A stretch of DNA of 64,000 nt from Doris montereyensis (taxonomy: Eukaryota > Mollusca > Gastropoda > Nudibranchia > Dorididae), in the NCBI GenBank assembly GCA_037039925.1, contig JAXRKP010000085.1, positions 366,001-430,000 on the forward strand. The letters are read 5' to 3'. Positions within the stretch are counted from its first letter, which is position 1. Each line of letters begins with the position of its first letter. Below are positions 38,401-47,400 of this stretch, in pieces. The position numbers and the translations under genes are program-made. The notes under the pieces are model-generated. The model made no database searches. It was not told the DNA's origin and saw only the letters and a program-made list of their open reading frames with translations.

Positions 38401-41400
38401 TGAATTAATAAAAAAAACAAAACATGGCAGGAGAAAAGGATTAAAAAAACCAAAACAAGGCAGATGCCTTTGTCGTGTATAAAAAACCCAAAACAAGGCA
38501 GATGCCTTTGACGTGTATGAAAAAAACAAAACAAGGCAGATGCCTTTGTCGTGTATGAAAAAAACAAAACAAGGCAGATGCCTTTGTATGAAAAAACCAA
38601 AACAAGGCAGATGCCTTTGTCGTGTATGAAAAAACCAAAACAAGGCAGATGCCTTTGTCGTGTATGAAAAAACCAAAACAAGGCAGATGCCTTTGTCGTG
38701 TATGAAAAAAACCCGGACCTCCTGGTTGTGACAGTGTGACACTCTACCAATCTACCAACGGCCCTAGAAAGAATGAGTCATGTGTATATAAATATTATAA
38801 CATTACCAATAACATTGGTGAATGACTTTGATCCTTGAAACAGCAGCATGGACAAGGGCAGAAGAATATGGTAACTGTTGAAAGCCAGGGCAGCCAAAAG
38901 GAGAAAGACTTGCTCAAAGATCTGGAACAGAGAATGATCAACACAGCGTCATGAAAAACAAAAAAAAAATCTGATGAAATAGACAATGTGAACAATCATG
39001 AGCTTAACGAGCCTGGTTGTAATTTACTCCCAAATTCACCCTATTTCATCAAAATTTACTCTTCCACCATATGTGGTGATCTCAGCGTGATTTAAAAAGA
39101 AACAGCAGGATGAAAGATAAGAGAAAGAGGGAAACAAAGGAAGCAAGATTAGACCTACTTGCAGGCCCACCAATCGCCCACAATTTCATCATAATATTAT
39201 GTTGGCGATCTGAGGCTGAATAGTTGAAAGGAAATAGCACGATGAGAGACGTCTCTACCACCAACACCCGCCAATCCCAACAAAACTCAACTGCACATTA
39301 CAAAGGACACTCATGAACTTATATAAACATGGTCATCAAAAAAAAAATATGAATATTGTAGTAGTCCCATTGATGAATCTATCCATTTTCTATTTATTTG
39401 TCTCGCTCAAATTTTTCTAGCTAAAAGAAAAACTAGTAAGAAGAAACAAAAGCGCATCAGGCATTCAGGGATTTGTTTGAATTCAGTTTGAGTTGATTTT
39501 ACCCCCGTCCATACCTAAAGTGATCAAGCTTATTGGTAAGATTTTTTAATTTCATCCAGACTGCCCTGAAAACAACCAAGGGATCTTTAACGGGCGCAAA
39601 GTGTCATGGCCTGCGCACAAGACCTTTTTATCGTCTGTCTCAAACAGGACTTAGTGTCAACCCACCTACCTGGGCCTGGGGTGGGTCAAATTTGAAAACA
39701 AAAATCGAGAAAATGTTTCAACTTGTCAGGTGCCAAACCATGACCTATTGGTTGAGAGGCTGACACCTTGCCTCTGGACCAGTGAGTCCCCGCATTCTGG
39801 AAGAAACCACGTCTACCTACCTGAGAAATCGTCGACATTGCATTCATCCATTTACAAGATATTGTCCAATGCCTTTTTACCAACATTCCAAAGGTTTCCA
39901 ATACTATTTTTAAGACGAATCATTACCAACATTGCCAATACTATACATTTTTTTTTTTTACAAAATCAACACTAAGTGAAAAGCATGTGCATTTTCCCCC
40001 ACCTCAAACGTGTTCTTTTCTCCGGCGCTGTTGTACACAAACAGGGCCACCAAAGCAAACATCATCAAGCCCAGGGCACACATCTCCAAGACTGACACTT
40101 GCGCTTTCCTCCGTACAACACCAAAGAAGACGCAGTGGCCAGCGACTTTGACATGTGAATGGCAGTGGCTACAATGGCCACGTGTCTGTTGACTTTATCC
40201 GCCACTTGAAGGCGATGTATTGTATAGGCAGCTAAGATGCTGGTCAGCTGAATAGTTGAAGTGGAGTAGAGGTCAGCCGAGTGTAAAGAAACCTCACAAA
40301 TACAAAGTGCTGAAAAGGATATGAAAAAAATAATGCTGAGAGATTTATCTTTCTCAACATCCTACAATATGATATGAATTGTATCATTTCATGATATCAT
40401 ATCAACATCCTACAATATGATATGAATTGTATCATTTCATGATATCATATCAACATCCTACAATATGATATGAATTGTATCATTTCATGATATCATATCA
40501 ACATCCTACAATATGATATGAATTGTATCATTTCATGATATCATATCAACATCCTACAATATGATATGAATTGTATCATTTCATGATATCATATCAACAT
40601 CCTACAATATGATATGAATTGTATCATTTCATGATATCATATCAACATCCTACAATATGATATGAATTGTATCATTTCATGATATCATATCAACATCCTA
40701 CAATATGATATGAATTGTATCATTTCATGATATCATATCAACATCCTACAATATGATATGAATTGTATCATTTCATGATATCATATCAACATCCTACAAT
40801 ATGATATGAATTGTATCATTTCATGATTTCATATCAACATCCTACAATATGATATGAATTGTATCATTTCATGATATCATATCAACATCCTACAATATGA
40901 TATGAATTGTATCATTTCATGATATCATATCAACATCCTACAATATGATATGAATTGTATCATTTCATGATATCATATCAACATCCTACAACATGATATT
41001 TTTGTTAGTATTTGTATTATTATTACTATTATTTTTATTATTACGTGAAAGCAAATCCCAAAAAGTGTGCTGTATCAGATAGAAATGGATGTGTGCCATA
41101 TTACAAAGATGATAGATTGCATCTTTGCTTTTGTATACTATCTGATCCGTACATAGGTGAAATGCTATCGGTGAGCGAGAAAGGCGGTTAAGTGGGAGAC
41201 AGCAAAGTGAGTTTGGAGTGTGTATCTGTTTATCTTTTATTACACAAACGCAAGACTCAAAATTTTTTAAGATTTACAAATAATATAAATAGACAGATGG
41301 GTAGAAAGGCAGATAGAGACAGTGTAATGGTTGTTTCATAGCTGCCAACCTTTTAAAATCGAATACATTCTAACTTGCACCACGGCTTTCACTCCAGTCT

Positions 41401-44400
41401 CTCTGTCTCTGCCGTTAACTGAGAATTCCTTTAGAAAAAATTAGTCAACCCTCCTAATATCATTTACACATGCTTTTCAAGGTAACTACAGACTTACAGA
41501 CTCAAGGCCAAAAAAACAATCAATGACAAATCACAGCCCCAATAAATTCTACCTGTGTTTATCCGTTTATGGAATGGGTTTTGCGTTACATACATTTGTT
41601 ACACACTGGTTGGCAGCTATGATGTGTAAATTATACACAGATCAGATCTTGCTGACAAGTATGTACCTATTATATGATACAAGCATGTCACACCAAGGGT
41701 AGTATCAAGTATGATCATTAGATCGAGCCAGTATGCGATACTGAGTTACGGAGGTAGGTATAAAAGGTACTATTGCAAATTTTAATCATAAAAGCTGTTG
41801 AAAATAGCGGGGTAACTAAATGAAGATTCTACTCAAAGACGGGGGAATCAATGACGTTTACCTTAAATAAATGTCGTTTCTGGAAGAAAATTTTCTCAAA
41901 CGAAACGATCTTGGGGTGATGTAAAGCACACATTGGCGAATAAAGAACGACCAACTCAGAATTATATATATAGGTACAGTAGTGACCGCCTAAATGCCTG
42001 GTGCTTGGGAAGCAGAGAAAATGGGCATTTTTATGAATGTAGGTCAGGGGCATTAAGGGCAACAATCTGGGGGGGGGGGGGGGCTGTGTGTGATTACAAT
42101 TCATAATCTTCATGTTAAACTTAGGACAACGGACATCCAAGGATAAAGATTCATACCCAGATTATTGTTTAAGAAAAGTTATCAGTTTCACGAAAAATTA
42201 AATGCGAGAAATAGGGACACGTGGAAACTATTTAGCACTGTCACAGTAGCGGTGAACATGCGGACGTAATTTATGTTAATTTGGAGAAAATGGCAGTTAC
42301 AGTTGCCGTTGAGATCGGGCATTTAGGCAAAAATCTTGGTTTTGAAACGGGTATTTAGAGGGGCAAGTTATATAGAAAACAATCGGTTTCAATGAGATTG
42401 CGGGCATTAAGGTGAGACGGGCATTACGGCGGTCACTACTGTACAATAATACATAGACATAAATGGAACTTATCCATACCAAGGGCCTGTATACAAATCA
42501 AAGCTCCAAGCTGACTGTTGGCTTCTATTGCAGCTGTCCACAAGCACAGTAAACACAAAAGGAAGTTGAGACAGATGATAAAGTAGAAAGCGTTCAGTGG
42601 GAAAACTCCCATGAAATAATGCCTATAAAGTGATTGTCAAGGAAATTCCAAACAACCTGGGGCAGTATCATCATTCACTTCAGAAGGCAAGAAGCAAATC
42701 ATGTTAACAAAACGTACAGGAAAGAAGTGAGTTCCTTCAAGGCCGCTATGGCCAACAACAGAGCCGGAGCGTACCCCAGTTTCTATAACGTGAAGCCGAA
42801 CAGGTGATAACAATCACCCCCTGGACAGGAAGCTAGTCTGACACATTTTTTTTCTCTTGAGCTAGGACTTAAAGCCATTTGCACCTAGGTTGAGGGGGGG
42901 AAATATGTGTTAAGCGTCTTTCCCAAGGAAGACGATGTCGGACCTTCTTTTGCTAGCATTCAAACCCAGGATCTCATCATCCCAGGCCAGGCAAGCTAGC
43001 CACCCGGCCAACACTACTTGATAGGAAAGAATCTACCTAAAAGCCATGATACGGATTCCATGTACTCATTATTTTGTTATCCGTCCCTCTTTTCACTGGC
43101 CCTTGATTTCAATTGTGGCATCGGTGGCTGACTGGTAAGGCTGCCGGACTTGGAATCATGAGGTCCCAGGTTGCAATCTTAGCACAGCCAAGCCCCACTT
43201 GGGATCATTAGGTCCCAGGTTGCAATCTTAGAACAGCCAAGTCCCACTTGGGATCATGAGGTCCCAGGCTGCAGTCTTAGGAAAGCCAAGTCAGACCGAC
43301 CTTGTGTTCCTTGGGAAAGACATTAAATCCCTGTTTCCCCACTCAACCCAGGTGCAAATGGGTATGACAAGTGCCAGCTTGGGAGGCTAGCGTCCTGTCC
43401 TGGAGGTGATTATTATCACCTGCTCCACTTCGTATTACAGAAACTGGGATAAGCTCCGCCTCTATGGGCCGTAATGGCCTTGAAGGAAATTTATTACTTT
43501 ACTACTTGATTACAATCGATAAAATCATTAACAGGATCAATTAAGCATCTATGTCGTAGCATAATGTAATATGATACGCATGAGTACAGGCAATTGAACA
43601 CAGACTGACAAGACGATAGATTTTATAATAAGTCTTTTGGTAAAAGGATACCCCAAGTTGTGAGGCATGCTTTGTATCCAAATGTAGAAGAGAAGCACCA
43701 AGCTGCCCACAAGAATGCCAGCCAGAACCTGTTTGAATAAAAGAACAAACACACAAAATATAAATGATATTTTGAATAACGCACAGGCAATGTTGAAATA
43801 AAAATAGGAAGATATTTGTTTGTTTGTTTGTTTATTTAATTCAAATTTACCCCGTCCACCATTGTGGTGATCGCAGGGTGAATTAAAAGGATACAGCAAG
43901 ATAAAAGAAAAGGCAAAGAATAAAAGGAAAGAAGTAGGACCTACCAGCAGCCCCCGTCAACCGCCCGCATAGAAAGAAGAAAGGGAAGGAAACCACCCAA
44001 GCTCTGTATACGTTAACATAGCAAACAGCCTTATAAAACACAAAGGAGCCACAGTGGAGTGAAGATAAAAGTGATAAAAGATAATAAGACACCTATCCAT
44101 ACCACGGGCTTGTATACAAACCAAACGTGACAACTCCAGTCAGACAGACAAAGTAGACCAGTGCAACATTGTGGATATTACAAGTCTTTGCCAGACAATA
44201 AATGAGTGTTATCCACTCATTTGACATCTAGACATGTTCTCCATTTGATTGTCTGTCGTCCTATACAAATGAGCAATAAATTTATTGAGATCCACTTACG
44301 CTTTCGCACACTGCTTACACTAAGATAAATTGTTTTACTTTCTTCCCTATCACTATCACTGTCTTCCCTTCCTTGATTCTTCTTCTCTCCAATCTCCTTT

Positions 44401-47400
44401 TCCCCTCCATTCTGTTTTTCCTTCTGACACCACACGGTGTGATGCCTGTCTAAGTGTGTAGAAGATCACAAAAGACAATAACAACACATAGGGTCTCACC
44501 TCCATTATTGTGCGTTTCTTCTTGAAAGTGAGTACAACTCCGAGTGCAGCAAAAGCAGCGATGGCCACGGGAAGCAACGGCAAAAAGTGAGAGTCAAGAC
44601 CATATGTGTGCAACACAGGATAGCAGAGGCCGGTACATAAGACACCAGTGATCCATCGAACCCAGACCAGAATGGAGTACGGCACACCTTTGCAAAAAAA
44701 AAAAATGTAATAACAATTTTTTACAGTAAAGAAAATGAAATAATAAGTTTTTATAGAAAAAAACATTCATTTATGTAATAATTAATTTTTTTTTAGGAAA
44801 AAGAAAATGTAATAATTAGTTTTTATGAAAAAGAAAATGTGATAATTAGTTTTTATGGAGTTGGATTAAGACTCATGTAAAATTAATTTTCTAAATACAA
44901 ACATGACCTAACCACATGAATAGACAGGCTGGATATACACAAATGCTCTTTTGATCTGATATTCAAATAGCATTAGGTTTTAATGATTAAGAAAAGGATA
45001 ATAAAACAGCGAAATTGGCAAAAAGAAAATTACCTAAAAACCTAATGTTCAGGGTTGACAACAAACCTTTCCCCCACCCAACACAGTTTAACAGTTACTC
45101 TGATGTAAAACGGTTAATAGAATAGATTGCCTTGGGTGGGATGCTTACAATCAACATGAATTTTTTGTTTTTAAAAGACCTGACAGAGGGAAAAATTAAA
45201 AAGAGACAGAAATATTTTTAGGGACAGAAGAAAATCCAAAAACTTTGAGCCTGGGAAAAAGGGAATCTCATGAAGTTTTCATCAGGATGCATATCATAAG
45301 GACATTTTTGGGAAAATCCAGAAATGTGAGAATCTGGTTTTTAGGCAAAATCTCAAATGATTTTATCACCTACCCATATGTTCAAACACTTGTCGGATAC
45401 TCAGCAATGATGACAAAAACAGCGTCAAGAAAAAGGTGAAGACAAGGTGCAACTGTTCAAAGAAATAAAGACACATTAATAGCAAGTAGACATTGAACCA
45501 GATACAATGAGTTTTGTCTGATTTTCAAATTTAATCTGAAAATCTTTTTCCATGATTCACGAGAAAACCAACATATAAATGCATGTTTCTATTTATATTA
45601 TAATGTAAATGCTCAGTTTTTTATCTGATTGAATGTAACATTTACTTTCATTAAAAATTGAGTATATCTTAAGCCCTAGCCTGTGACACACACCCCATTT
45701 CCTTTTGAATAAATAAAGTATGTATATCTTATCTAATTTTCTACAATTTAGAGTCAGATATTGCAGTATTGCTTACTTGAAGTAACAAGGATAAGGTCTC
45801 ATATAATTTGGAATATTTTCTCTTTTAAAATTTCATTGAAGTGGTTTGAAATATTTTAAATTTCTCAAGAGACAAACTAGTGAGCTATTATTCTCAGTAA
45901 CTTTTTTTGCATGAATCAAAATATGTCCTGAAACAGTTTATGATGATTAAAAAAAGCATTGGCTCTGTGACATACCATTGAAATCGTGGAAAAAGGGTTT
46001 GTAGGCAAAAGCCTCAATCCAGGTGATTTAAACACCGTGACAATCCAAACGATAACCACTGGTATCTGAATGATGTCTAAATTCTCATCAGTTGTGGGTT
46101 TCAAAACGGAAGGAAGACACAGCAGGGATCAAGTACAGTTGAAGCAAAACAAACCTGGTGAAGTTGAAGCAAAGAAACCTGGTGACACCATGGGAAAAAT
46201 TATGGATACTTAACTAACCTTTATCAAAGTAAATGTACAGCACATTGTTGAATTTGCCATAATCATAAAAGACGTCCACAACTTTACGTGTATTTGTGTG
46301 CTCAATTTTCATTATGGCATGTGACTGAGATGGCAAATTGTTATACACATGAATGAGGTGAGAGCACTTGCCAGGAAAAAACACAAAACAAATAAACTAA
46401 ACCCCCCCCCCCCCCCCCCCCCCCCCCCCAAGAAACTTCAGGTGAGTTTCTAGGGGAATTTTGATATCTAAATTTATAGTGCACTTGAGAAATATGACAA
46501 CAACCAAAAAGTACAGTATAACAAGATTGTTGAGTTTCAGTGACACAATAGGAAAAGACAAGAAAGATCAAACCATAAAACAAACATACTACAAAAAGAA
46601 AATGGAATAGAAAACAAATCTTATCGATAATTTTCCCAATCAATCACTGAGATTGTTGTAATACACTATACACAATGACTTTTATTCAAATAAGATATAG
46701 CCAGAATGACCATTGAATATTAAGATATTTCATAAAAGACAAGAAGCGTGTACCAAGTAAGTGAGAAAATAATTGGTATCCCGGTTGGACTTATCACAGC
46801 AGCAAGAGACCAGCAGACCAGAGCGTGCAAGTGAAAGGGTAAATGGTGAACATCATCTGCTCAATGACCTGAAATTCAAAAGACAAAAACCAAAGTCAGG
46901 TTTAAAAATTTCCTTTTTAAACAAAAGATTTTCTATGACTTTTACAGTTTAAAAAGGGAAGTTGATAATGAACACTTTATGCACATAAAACCTGGTTCAG
47001 TCGGGGATATGATCGTGCCACTTTATACATTTTCTGATTACAAGACACAGCAGGGCTAAACAGCTTCACTAAGCATGCAAATAATATAGCAGGGGAAAAT
47101 TTCCCAAACAAGCATTTCATTAAAGAAATCTCTACACATGAACGACATTTCGCAGTAAAAACATTGGGACAACAAATAAACATCCAAAAAAAAAGGGAAT
47201 GATATCTAAATTTATAGTGCACTTGAGCAGTACAAATACTGATGCTTTCAGTGACACAATAGGAAAAAAAGAAAGATCAAAAAAACAAACATACTCCACA
47301 TGAGAGAAATCTCTCCGAGCAGTAACAAACTGAGATTGATGCTAATCAAAATGCTTTTATTCAAAAGCTTTGAACAGAATGACCATTGAATATTCCAGAT

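Noticed and set aside
38164..38750. Minus-strand Phe/Leu-rich frames of 127-192 codons
   Set aside because: They run through the 37-39-bp minisatellite and a family B repeat. No splice agreement with the main gene apart from the doubtful 51-nt cassette.
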